Below the pieces are notes generated by a model. It saw nothing but the letters and a program-made list of their open reading frames with translations, ran no database searches and was not told the DNA's origin. The position numbers and the translations under genes are program-made. A stretch of 64,000 nt of DNA from Stutzerimonas xanthomarina. GTDB lineage: Bacteria; Pseudomonadota; Gammaproteobacteria; Pseudomonadales; Pseudomonadaceae. Positions 54,939 to 63,176 of this stretch are shown one piece after another (position 1 is the stretch's first letter; every line of letters starts with the position of its first letter). The stretch covers positions 99,748 through 163,747 of the forward strand of contig NZ_RHQM01000012.1 in NCBI RefSeq assembly GCF_003935375.1. The letters run 5' to 3'.

Positions 54939-56633
54939 TTACTGCGCCAGCTTCTTGTACTTGACGCGGTGTGGCTGGGAGGCTGCGTCACCGAGGCGCT
55001 TTTTGCGATCGGCTTCGTACTCGGTGTAGTTGCCTTCGAAGAACACGACACCGCCATCGTCCTCGTAGGAGAGGATGTGGGTGGCGACGCGGTCGAGGAA
55101 CCAGCGATCGTGGGAGATCACGATGGCCGAGCCGGGGAAGTCCAGCAGTGCCTCTTCCAGCGAGCGCAGGGTTTCCACGTCGAGGTCGTTGGACGGTTCG
55201 TCGAGCAGCAGCACGTTGGCGCCCTGCTTGAGGGTCAGCGCCAGGTGCAGACGACCGCGCTCACCGCCGGAGAGATCCTTGACGAACTTCTGCTGGTCGG
55301 CGCCCTTGAAGTTGAAGCGGCCAACGTAACCGCGCGATGGCACCTCGTAGTTGCCGATGCGAATCTGGTCCAAGCCATCGGAGACCGCTTCCCATACGGT
55401 TTTGCCACCGTCCAGGTCGTCGCGGCTCTGGTCCACGCAGGCCAACTGCACGGTATCGCCGATTTCGATGCTGCCGGAATCCGGGGTTTCCTTGCCCATC
55501 AGCATGCGGAACAGGGTCGACTTACCGGCACCGTTGCCACCGATCACGCCAACGATGGCGCCTTTCGGCACGCTGAAGGAGAGGTCGTCGATCAGTACGC
55601 GGTCGCCATAGCCCTTGGTGACGTTCTTGAATTCGATGACCTTGTCGCCCAGGCGCGGGCCGGCCGGGATGTAGATCTCGTTGGTCTCGGCGCGTTTCTG
55701 GAATTCCTGCGACTGCATTTCCTCGAAGCGCTGCAGACGGGCCTTGGATTTGGACTGGCGGGCCTTGGCGCCTTTGCGCACCCACTCCAGTTCTTCCTTC
55801 ATGGCCTTTTCATGGGCCGACTGCTGCTTGGATTCCTGCGCCAGACGCGCCGATTTGGCTTCCAGCCAGCCGGAGTAGTTGCCTTCGTACGGGATGCCCG
55901 CGCCGCGGTCGAGTTCGAGGATCCAGCCGGCGACGTTGTCGAGGAAGTAGCGGTCGTGGGTGATCGCCACCACGGTGCCCGGGAAGTCATGGAGGAATCG
56001 CTCCAGCCAGGCCACCGAGTCGGCGTCCAGGTGGTTGGTCGGTTCGTCCAGCAGCAGCATGTCCGGGGCCGACAGCAGGAGGCGGCACAGGGCGACGCGG
56101 CGCTTCTCGCCGCCGGACAGGTGCGCGACCTTGGCATCCCAGGCCGGCAGACGCAGTGCATCGGCGGCGACTTCCAGCTGGCGCTCCAGGTTATGGCCGT
56201 CGGATGCCTGCAGGATCGCTTCGAGCTTGGCCTGCTCGGCAGCCAGGGCATCGAAATCGGCGTCCGGCTCGGCGTAGGCGGCGTAGACGGCATCCAGGCG
56301 GGCCTGGGCGTCCTTGATCACACCAACCGCCTCCTCGACGATTTCGCGCACGGTCTTTTCCGGGTCGAGCTGCGGTTCCTGCGGCAGGTAGCCGACATTG
56401 ATCCCCGGCATGGCGCGGGCCTCGCCGTCGAACTCGGTGTCGACGCCGGCCATGATGCGCAGCAGGGTGGATTTACCGGCGCCGTTCAGGCCGAGCACGC
56501 CAATCTTGGCGCCGGGGAAGAACGACAGGGAGATGTTCTTGAGGATCTCACGCTTCGGCGGAACGACCTTGCTCAGCCGGTGCATGGTGTAGACGTAAGA
56601 GCCTGTTTTTCCAGATTTGTCAGTTTTAGACAT
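54939..56633 (-). CDS. ettA: Energy-dependent translational throttle protein EttA, with altered N-terminus
   Basis: The 564-residue ABC-F protein binds the ribosomal E site and gates the first translocation according to ATP level. Two ABC domains are present (GLNGAGKST, LSGGEKRRVA, then GGNGAGKST, LSGGERGRLH) with the arm and linker. Normal EttA begins M-A-Q followed by YVYTMHR. Here 12 AT-rich codons (MSKTDKSGKTGS) precede YVYTMHR, making it nine residues longer than E. coli EttA. The new start, and an AAAGG ribosome site, come from the inserted island. Confidence 0.93.
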   Translation of the reverse strand: MSKTDKSGKTGSYVYTMHRLSKVVPPKREILKNISLSFFPGAKIGVLGLNGAGKSTLLRIMAGVDTEFDGEARAMPGINVGYLPQEPQLDPEKTVREIVEEAVGVIKDAQARLDAVYAAYAEPDADFDALAAEQAKLEAILQASDGHNLERQLEVAADALRLPAWDAKVAHLSGGEKRRVALCRLLLSAPDMLLLDEPTNHLDADSVAWLERFLHDFPGTVVAITHDRYFLDNVAGWILELDRGAGIPYEGNYSGWLEAKSARLAQESKQQSAHEKAMKEELEWVRKGAKARQSKSKARLQRFEEMQSQEFQKRAETNEIYIPAGPRLGDKVIEFKNVTKGYGDRVLIDDLSFSVPKGAIVGVIGGNGAGKSTLFRMLMGKETPDSGSIEIGDTVQLACVDQSRDDLDGGKTVWEAVSDGLDQIRIGNYEVPSRGYVGRFNFKGADQQKFVKDLSGGERGRLHLALTLKQGANVLLLDEPSNDLDVETLRSLEEALLDFPGSAIVISHDRWFLDRVATHILSYEDDGGVVFFEGNYTEYEADRKKRLGDAASQPHRVKYKKLAQ

Positions 56634-56662
56634 GATATGTGAGCCTTTAATCCCTTACTTTC

Positions 56663-56688
56663 AGTGCCTTATGGGTAGGAAAGGCACT
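56663..56688. repeat. Inverted repeat near the island end
   Basis: AGTGCCTT and AAGGCACT form an eight-base perfect stem with a ten-base loop, 65 bases inside the predicted left border. It could be a recombinase binding site or a terminator. The sequence alone does not decide. Confidence 0.4.
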
Positions 56689-56780
56689 CAAATTCGAAAA
56701 AGAAAACGTTAGGTTATGCGATGACTATCCGGAGCCCCCTGACTATACTTAGAAAAAGTTATGTTTTATGAGGGAGCAAC

Positions 56781-58046
56781 ATGGGTTTCCAGGTCATAGA
56801 GCAGGTGGTGAATGCTGCTCGAAGAAAGCTGTTGGTGCAAGACTACATCCCTGTGTACTACCCCAACCTGTACATCACCATGGAGCACTCGGGCAGAGCC
56901 CTCGAAACAACCAAGAAGTACCTTGAGCATCTGGCTGTGTTAGAGGAGTTTCTGGCTTTTTCCTCCATTGATCTGATTTCTCACCTCGAACAGCGCCCTC
57001 ACAGCCAATACCTGACAGACATTGAGCTTTCTAGGTTTGTGTCGGATGCGGGGTTTAGCAAGGAAACCTTGGCCATGAAGTATGCGGGGATGCGCTTGCA
57101 TCCGACTGCCTACAAATCCGTTGGCAAAGTCCATGCGCAGCAGCGAATCGAGGCAGTACGTGACTATCTGGCCTTCCTCTATGACAAGCTGGGTGATCAC
57201 TCAACACGATTTGAGGCGGCTGACGATCTGAAGAAGCGCATCAATCGCAAGATCAAAGCGGCTTGCCCTGCGTGGAAAAAAACGCGATTGGGCGAAATGA
57301 AAGGGCTTACCAGTCAGGAGCGAACTCGTTTGCTGGAAATCATGCATCCGGATAGCGCCGAGAACCCGTTTTCAGACGAAGCCATCAGGCTGCGTAACTA
57401 CATCATTTTACTGCTGGGTCTCGACATGGGGCTGCGACGCTCCGAGATGCTGCTGATCAAGACCAGCGATATTCACTGGCACAGTCGTCAACTAGCGGTG
57501 GTAAACCTAGAGGATGAGAGCCTCGATCCACGAACCATGGCCCCGCAATTCAAAACACACGAGCGCATGCTGGTGATGACCGATGACCTGTATGACGCAA
57601 TCACTGAGTACGAATCGAAATATCGCCACAGAAAGCCCCGTAACGGCTCATCGCGGGCAAGAAGGCATCCGTTTTTGCTGGTGGCGCACAAGCGAAATGA
57701 GGGCGGACCTCTGACCATCAAGGCAGTGGATGGTGTTCTGTCCAGGGTCCGAGAAATAGCGCCGGAACTGGCTCATGTGCACCCACATATTCTCAGGCAT
57801 GACGCGGTCTACACGATGCTGGAGAGCATGCGTGAAGAACTGGCAGCGCTCACGCCGGAGGATCGCACCACGCAAGTTCAAAAGACCCTCACATGGATGT
57901 TCGGCTGGAGTCCCGAATCGAACATGCCCGGCCTCTACGGCGCGAAATTCTGGAAGGAAGAGGCAGACAAAGCGATACAGAAACGGGCCGAGCGGTTTAC
58001 GGCCAACCGTCAGAAGGTCGGCACGACACAAGGAGGGCCAGAGTGA
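56781..58046 (+). CDS. ginA: Tyrosine recombinase GinA
   Basis: The 421-residue site-specific recombinase has the catalytic arginine in LDMGLRRSEML, the HxxR box in HPHILRHDAVY, and the likely nucleophile tyrosine in NMPGLYGAKFW. The N-terminal 180 residues form the core-binding part. The start has GGAG nearby (GAGGGAGCAAC before ATG). It overlaps ginB by GTGA and begins the operon 148 bases from ettA, divergent from it. Confidence 0.85.
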   Translation: MGFQVIEQVVNAARRKLLVQDYIPVYYPNLYITMEHSGRALETTKKYLEHLAVLEEFLAFSSIDLISHLEQRPHSQYLTDIELSRFVSDAGFSKETLAMKYAGMRLHPTAYKSVGKVHAQQRIEAVRDYLAFLYDKLGDHSTRFEAADDLKKRINRKIKAACPAWKKTRLGEMKGLTSQERTRLLEIMHPDSAENPFSDEAIRLRNYIILLLGLDMGLRRSEMLLIKTSDIHWHSRQLAVVNLEDESLDPRTMAPQFKTHERMLVMTDDLYDAITEYESKYRHRKPRNGSSRARRHPFLLVAHKRNEGGPLTIKAVDGVLSRVREIAPELAHVHPHILRHDAVYTMLESMREELAALTPEDRTTQVQKTLTWMFGWSPESNMPGLYGAKFWKEEADKAIQKRAERFTANRQKVGTTQGGPE

Positions 58047-59628
58047 ACATCGCCGTCGAAGCACTTCAGGCACCCACGAAGGACAGTCTTGATGCATGGC
58101 TGAACACGCCTCGCCTGGCGAAATGTGGAGAGATGTTCACACCCGCCGAACCGATGTGGAAACCGGACAAAGCGGCTAATCAATCAGTCAACTGGGAAGC
58201 GGCCATTGCCTGCGTCTCGCCGGATTGGCAGCCCTGGTTGCACGCCGCCCTGGCGTACCGAATGGCCTATCAGGAAGCGGGGACGGTTGCTAACACCACA
58301 AGTGCGTTGTCGCGGGCTGCTCAGGCCGGGATTGACCCGCTCAATGAGGACTACCTGATCGCTCTGCGGGAGCGCTTGAACAGCTCAGAGTTTAGTGCCA
58401 TTGCCGCTTTCATGGCGTTTTGGCACGACTGCGAATCCCTCGAACAGCGCCCGTCCCCCCCCTGATCGATGCCTACCAGGCACTGCCCAGGAATAAGCGC
58501 TCCAGCAACGATGTGATCCTCAGCCTGGACCCCGAACAAGGCCCATTCACGCAGGTGGAGCAAGACTCGCTGCACCAATGGATACATGAGCAGTTTTGTC
58601 ACGGGCAGTTAGATTTCGAGCAGTACCTTTACCTGCGCATGTTGATGATTTACGGGCAGCGTGGCGCTCAGGCTCGAATGATGATTTTTGGTGATTTCAC
58701 AAAGAGCGATCAGGGCTGCAAGGTCAGGTTTTATTGGGCAAAGCAAAAAGACGACAAGGCGGGTTGGCGAGCAAAGTCCGAAACATTCAGTCTGGATGAG
58801 GACCTCTACAACACCGTGCAGGCCTACAAGGCAGTGGTTCTGGCGCAACTCTGGCAAACGTATCCAGATGGTGCCGACTGGAATGCAGCCATTGAGAATG
58901 TCCCCCTCTTTCGTCGGAAACTGAATGATGAAGCAGGACCTTGGGAGCGGATAAATCCCCCTGTTTTGCTCGATAGCCCCCTTCAGAAAGGCCTCGAAGA
59001 CGCGTCGCAGCCGATCTTTCATGTCGGATCAAGCACGATCAAGCAGTGGCTTAGGTCCATCGAGCGGATGGAGGGCTTTCCGATTTCGCCTCGCACCCAT
59101 CAGCCGCTGAAAGTGACGCGGGGGCACCGGTTCAGGCACACCCTCGGCACGGACCTTTCCAATGCGGGGCTGGATGAATGGACGATGGCTCGCGCATTGA
59201 TGCAAAAAGATACTCGGACAGTGCGAAAATACCGCGCCGTGTCGCCGGAGTTGCTGGCGTTGATTGACGCGAAGATGAGCGACCATCTGGCCTTGGTTGT
59301 GAATGCGTTCACCGGGATCATCGTCACGGATCGCACCTCAGCGAAAAACGGGGATCGAGCGGATCGACAAATCGAGGATGTGGCAGTATGCGGTGCCACT
59401 GCGGCCTGCCATCTCGATGCGCCGTACACCTGTTACGCATGCGGAAAATTCCAACCCCTTCTGAACGCCAATCACCGCGCGGTTCTTGAGCGATTGGAAC
59501 GTCGCCGGGCGCAAATCATTGCCACGGATAAAACGACCGGTGTGCTCTGGGATCGGGCCATTCTGGCTTGTCGCAAGGTGATTCTGGATTGTGAGGCCAT
59601 GCTCCGATCAGGGTGGAAAGGCGAATGA
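58043..59628 (+). CDS. ginB: Tyrosine recombinase GinB, split by a frameshift at a C8 run
   Basis: The gene starts at GTG 58043 with AGGAGG upstream and overlaps ginA. The first frame stops at 58463-58465, right after eight C (58455-58462). A -1 shift there, or one extra C, restores a 528-residue protein. The second part has an arginine in YGQRGAQARM, the HxxR box in GHRFRHTLGTDL, the tyrosine in TVRKYRAVS, and a C-terminal cysteine set (CGATAACH, CYACGKFQP). It is either mutated, a sequencing error, or made by slippage. Confidence 0.75.
58455..58462 (+). other. Run of eight C at the ginB frame break
   Basis: Eight C directly precede the TGA that ends the first ginB frame. The rest of the protein continues without loss in the -1 frame. 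Homopolymers like this are sites of polymerase or ribosome slippage and of sequencing error. Confidence 0.8.
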
Positions 59629-61859
59629 CCGATGCGTTTTATTCTGAACCGACGAACAACATTGTCGATTTTAAGCCTAGAAGCCAACTGGCTGCGGAGG
59701 CTCAACTCGCGGCTTTTATCGAATGGGCAAAACAGACCCTGCCTAGAGGCATTCCCAATCGAGTGCATGCGAGTATTCGTTGGGAAGACGGCAGTTGGCA
59801 TCCGCATGGCTGCCGAGGCTGTAGCTTCATGGCGTTCGGATCGACCAAATTTGTACCAAAGGCGATGCAAGCACCCTACACAGAGTTTGCCAAAGCTATA
59901 TTGGTGTACCGAAGGGTGTATTTGCAGAAAAAGGCATTGGATGACTGGCTGAAAGCCCTGAAGGCGCTGGAAGTCGCTCTGTTCGAATTGACCGGCACGC
60001 GGGATGTGACGCGGGTGTCGGCCGCTGTCTGTAATAAAGCGTGCGAGCACATGAGCCGTCACTGGACAAAAAGTAGCACCGCATACTGTTCCAGTAAGTC
60101 ACTTGAGGCCATTATCACGCTGATGCGGGCCAAAAAACTGCTCAAGTCGGATTTCCGGTGGACCTCTCCGCTGACGCAGCTACCGCGTGGCACGCTCAAG
60201 CAGCAAAAAGCGGATCGGGAACAGAAGTTGCCCAACCCTGACGCGATCAGAGCTCTCGGGGAAGTGTTCAGTAACGAATTGACTAGCCCCCTCGATATCG
60301 TTGTGACATCTGCCTGTGCGCTGTTGCTGAGTGTACCCAGTCGCGTGGGAGAACTGGCGGATGTTGAATTGGATTGCCAAGTATTCAAAGAGGATACCCA
60401 GGGCAATCGGCGCATGTTCTTGCGCTGGTACTCGGAAAAGATAAACCAAGTGACGCTGAAACCCGTCGTTAAGCCGGAGATGGAGCCGGTCGTCGAGCGG
60501 GTCTTTACGTTACTGAAACCAATCACCGATGAGGCGCGGGCTTACGCCGCCTGGCTGGAAGACCATCCCGATGAGTTTCCGCCCCATGAAGGACTGCCAC
60601 CCAAGGGGCTTGATGAACCGCTTACGTACGCCGAAGCTTGTGCCGCGCTGAAACTCACCGCACATGAGGACAACTCACGAGGCGTATTCAATGCCAGGTT
60701 CCTGATACCCCTGGAGAAGCAAATGGCGCTCAGCCCGGCCGCCCGAGCCCTCTTGGCTGAGATCCGTGACGGGTGGAAAACCCCAAGGAAGAAGATCTTT
60801 GTCGAGGGTAGACCTGGTGGAGTTCAGGGTGTTGAGCTTGACGACAGATTTGTGATCACGCTGCGCAAGCTCAATGTGCTGTTGCGGGAGAAGTATCTTC
60901 CAAAGGATTTTCCATACACCACGCCGTACACCGAGGGCAAAGCTCGGGTGAAGTACCGTGACGCGTTGTTCACCGTGCGCACGAGAGCACTGACTGAAGC
61001 CTCAGGTCATGTTGTTTTGAAACGTGGGTTTGGCGTGGAGATCGCGGCGAGCGCTGGCCGATTGAATGTGCAATTAGGCGGTACGAACAACCTGAAAAAG
61101 AAAAGCCTGTTCGAGCGCTATGGCTACCACGGTGTCAAGGCCAACACGCACGCGTTTCGGCATGAATTGAACACGCGAATGCATCAGGCCGGTCTGTCGC
61201 AGCTCCTGATTGACGCCTTCTCCGGGCGCACGACGATGGGGTCGGTCTACAACCATGAAACCGTCGAGGAACGCACCCAAGGGGTTGCGGCTTACCACCC
61301 CAAAACGAAGCACAGTACCGCTGCTCAGCGTCTGGACAAGGTCAAAACCAATCAGCCTCTGACTCTTGGTGATGTGAGGGAACTGCGCGAGGGTGAGCAG
61401 GACCGCATTATCCATCAAACCCATCTCGGCGTCTGTGTGCACAACTTTGCTTCCGAGCCCTGCCCGAAAATGGGAGCCTGTTTGGACTGCGGGCTGCTCG
61501 GTTGCGTCAAAGGGGATGACGTGAAGCTTGGCAACCTCAAGGAAGAACGCGACGACCTTAAACGCCGCCTCGATAAAGCCCTGGATGCGCAGTCTCGGGG
61601 TGTTTTTGGGGCATCGGAGTCGGCCAAAAAACTGGGTGAGAAGCTCTATAAGTGCGAGGCGTTCATCCAAACGCTGGAAAACCCCGAACTCGAAAACGGT
61701 GACATTGTGTGGAATACCGATAACGGTTGGACGCTGGCCAAGAACGCCGCCGCAATGTCGGGGCTGATCGAGGTCAAAGTGATTGAAGAGAACCAGGCGC
61801 AAGAGGCGTTACCATCGTTGGATGACGTCTTGGCTTTGCTGGATGAGATCGAGGGTTAA
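59625..61859 (+). CDS. ginC: Large tyrosine recombinase GinC
   Basis: The 744-residue protein starts at an ATG overlapping the ginB stop (ATGA). Catalytic residues are arginine in VPSRVGELADVEL, the HxxR box in NTHAFRHELNTR, and tyrosine in GSVYNHETVEE. A cysteine cluster (CVHNFASEPCPKMGACLDCG) that may bind zinc and a coiled coil (residues about 645-700) follow. Length and tail resemble TnpB of Tn554-type elements. A GTG at 59613 is a less likely start. Confidence 0.85.
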   Translation: MTDAFYSEPTNNIVDFKPRSQLAAEAQLAAFIEWAKQTLPRGIPNRVHASIRWEDGSWHPHGCRGCSFMAFGSTKFVPKAMQAPYTEFAKAILVYRRVYLQKKALDDWLKALKALEVALFELTGTRDVTRVSAAVCNKACEHMSRHWTKSSTAYCSSKSLEAIITLMRAKKLLKSDFRWTSPLTQLPRGTLKQQKADREQKLPNPDAIRALGEVFSNELTSPLDIVVTSACALLLSVPSRVGELADVELDCQVFKEDTQGNRRMFLRWYSEKINQVTLKPVVKPEMEPVVERVFTLLKPITDEARAYAAWLEDHPDEFPPHEGLPPKGLDEPLTYAEACAALKLTAHEDNSRGVFNARFLIPLEKQMALSPAARALLAEIRDGWKTPRKKIFVEGRPGGVQGVELDDRFVITLRKLNVLLREKYLPKDFPYTTPYTEGKARVKYRDALFTVRTRALTEASGHVVLKRGFGVEIAASAGRLNVQLGGTNNLKKKSLFERYGYHGVKANTHAFRHELNTRMHQAGLSQLLIDAFSGRTTMGSVYNHETVEERTQGVAAYHPKTKHSTAAQRLDKVKTNQPLTLGDVRELREGEQDRIIHQTHLGVCVHNFASEPCPKMGACLDCGLLGCVKGDDVKLGNLKEERDDLKRRLDKALDAQSRGVFGASESAKKLGEKLYKCEAFIQTLENPELENGDIVWNTDNGWTLAKNAAAMSGLIEVKVIEENQAQEALPSLDDVLALLDEIEG

Positions 61860-61861
61860 CG

Positions 61862-62257
61862 ATGGGGCATTTAACGCCAAAGGATGAGAAACGCATCATT
61901 AAGCTAATTGAGGAATGGTCAGAGCCGAAGCTGACCTGGCCTTTGCTCGTTGAGGCATGCAAAGAAAAACTGGGTATCAGTCGTGCTCGCCAGTCCCTGA
62001 TGAATCTACCTGCCGTGGATTTGGCGATGAAGAATCGCAAGGCGGCATTGAAGGCCAAGAAGCTGAAGCCGGGCTGGATTGGCGATATTCAGACAGCCAA
62101 CGAGCGCATCGAGGAACTGGCAGCGACCAATCAGAAGCTGTTAGCTGCTGTTCGAGATATGCATAGCCGCTTTTTGATCTGGCAAGCCAATGCGGATATG
62201 CATGGGCTAACGCAATCGATGCTGGAGAGGCCGGTTTCACAGCTTCAAAAGAAGTGA
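61862..62257 (+). CDS. ginD: GinD, small accessory protein of the island recombinase operon
   Basis: The 131-residue basic protein begins two bases after ginC. Its first half looks like a small helical, possibly DNA-binding, domain (WPLLVEACKEKLGISRARQS), and its second half is a coiled coil (ANERIEELAATNQKLLAAVR). It occupies the place of TnpC in Tn554-type elements and of GinD in GInts, where it is needed for recombination. No enzyme motif is visible. Confidence 0.75.
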   Translation: MGHLTPKDEKRIIKLIEEWSEPKLTWPLLVEACKEKLGISRARQSLMNLPAVDLAMKNRKAALKAKKLKPGWIGDIQTANERIEELAATNQKLLAAVRDMHSRFLIWQANADMHGLTQSMLERPVSQLQKK

Positions 62258-62449
62258 ATCACCCCGGTTTTCCTAGACAATCTCCAAGCTTTTGGCCGCT
62301 TTGAGCCTGTTGTACCAGACTGGAGTCGGCCAATAGCGGTCACTAACGTCGAGTCGAACTCAGTCGGCACACACAATACAAACGATGCGCCGACTGGGCC
62401 TGCCAAACGGTCGAAACGCCTCACCTTGGGTAAGCGATCCCGAATGAAG

Positions 62450-63100
62450 TTAATAGCCGATGGTGAATCTGCCTCGTTCATGCGCTGGCTTTTCGATCTC
62501 ATCCACCAAAGCCACTGCATAGTCTTCGAATGAGATCCAGTTCTTGCCGTTAGCATCGACAATGATGTCATCACCACCTAGACGAAATTTAGCGGTGCGC
62601 ACCCCTGGAGCGATCATCATCGGAGGGCTGAAATAGACCCAGTTGATATCTGACTTTTTAAGCATCTCAAAAGTCTTCACGTGGGATGTAGCAATAGGCA
62701 CAAATTGCTCAGGCCAGTGCCCGGATTTAAGGACAGTTACACCGGGTGCAAACCATAGTGAGCCCGCCCCACCAACGACGATCAAGCGACCCACCTCGGC
62801 CTTACGAACAGCCTGGACGACGCGCTCAGTGACATCGAACAACTGATCTGTGTACTGCACATCGGAAAAGAATCGAGGGTCGTCCTTGGATGGGCCATAG
62901 GCACTGATGACCACATCAGCACCCTTGATGATTTCCGCGAGACGATCAGCGCTGCTTAAATCATCGCGAACACTCGGGATGCTACTCGGCAGCTTTTCGG
63001 GCGAGCGCGCAACAGCAACCACTTCATGGCCTCGGCTGAGGAGCTCACTAATGGCTGTCTTGCCGGCCTGACCTGTTGCAGCTAAAACGACGACTTTCAC
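62450..63100 (-). CDS. NAD(P)H-binding protein (YwnB/atypical SDR type)
   Basis: The roughly 216-residue protein has a Rossmann start VKVVVLAATGQAGK and lacks the classical YxxxK catalytic motif, as in PF13460 NAD(P)-binding proteins. An AGGAGG site touches the ATG at 63109 directly, which is too close, but lies nine bases before GTG 63100. The GTG is therefore the better start. It is island cargo, next to and in the same direction as an old-yellow-enzyme gene. The function is unknown; a reductase partner role is possible. Confidence 0.78.
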   Translation of the reverse strand: MKVVVLAATGQAGKTAISELLSRGHEVVAVARSPEKLPSSIPSVRDDLSSADRLAEIIKGADVVISAYGPSKDDPRFFSDVQYTDQLFDVTERVVQAVRKAEVGRLIVVGGAGSLWFAPGVTVLKSGHWPEQFVPIATSHVKTFEMLKKSDINWVYFSPPMMIAPGVRTAKFRLGGDDIIVDANGKNWISFEDYAVALVDEIEKPAHERGRFTIGY

Positions 63101-63176
63101 TATTGCCATCCTCCTAAAGGAATGGGTTGGACTGGCTTTAGAATCGTCTAAAGCCAAGAGCTTCAACGCTTGGTGG

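Noticed and set aside
56634..56780. tRNA gene or tRNA fragment as the island attachment site
   Set aside because: No tRNA-like sequence is present; the border maps to the ettA start instead.
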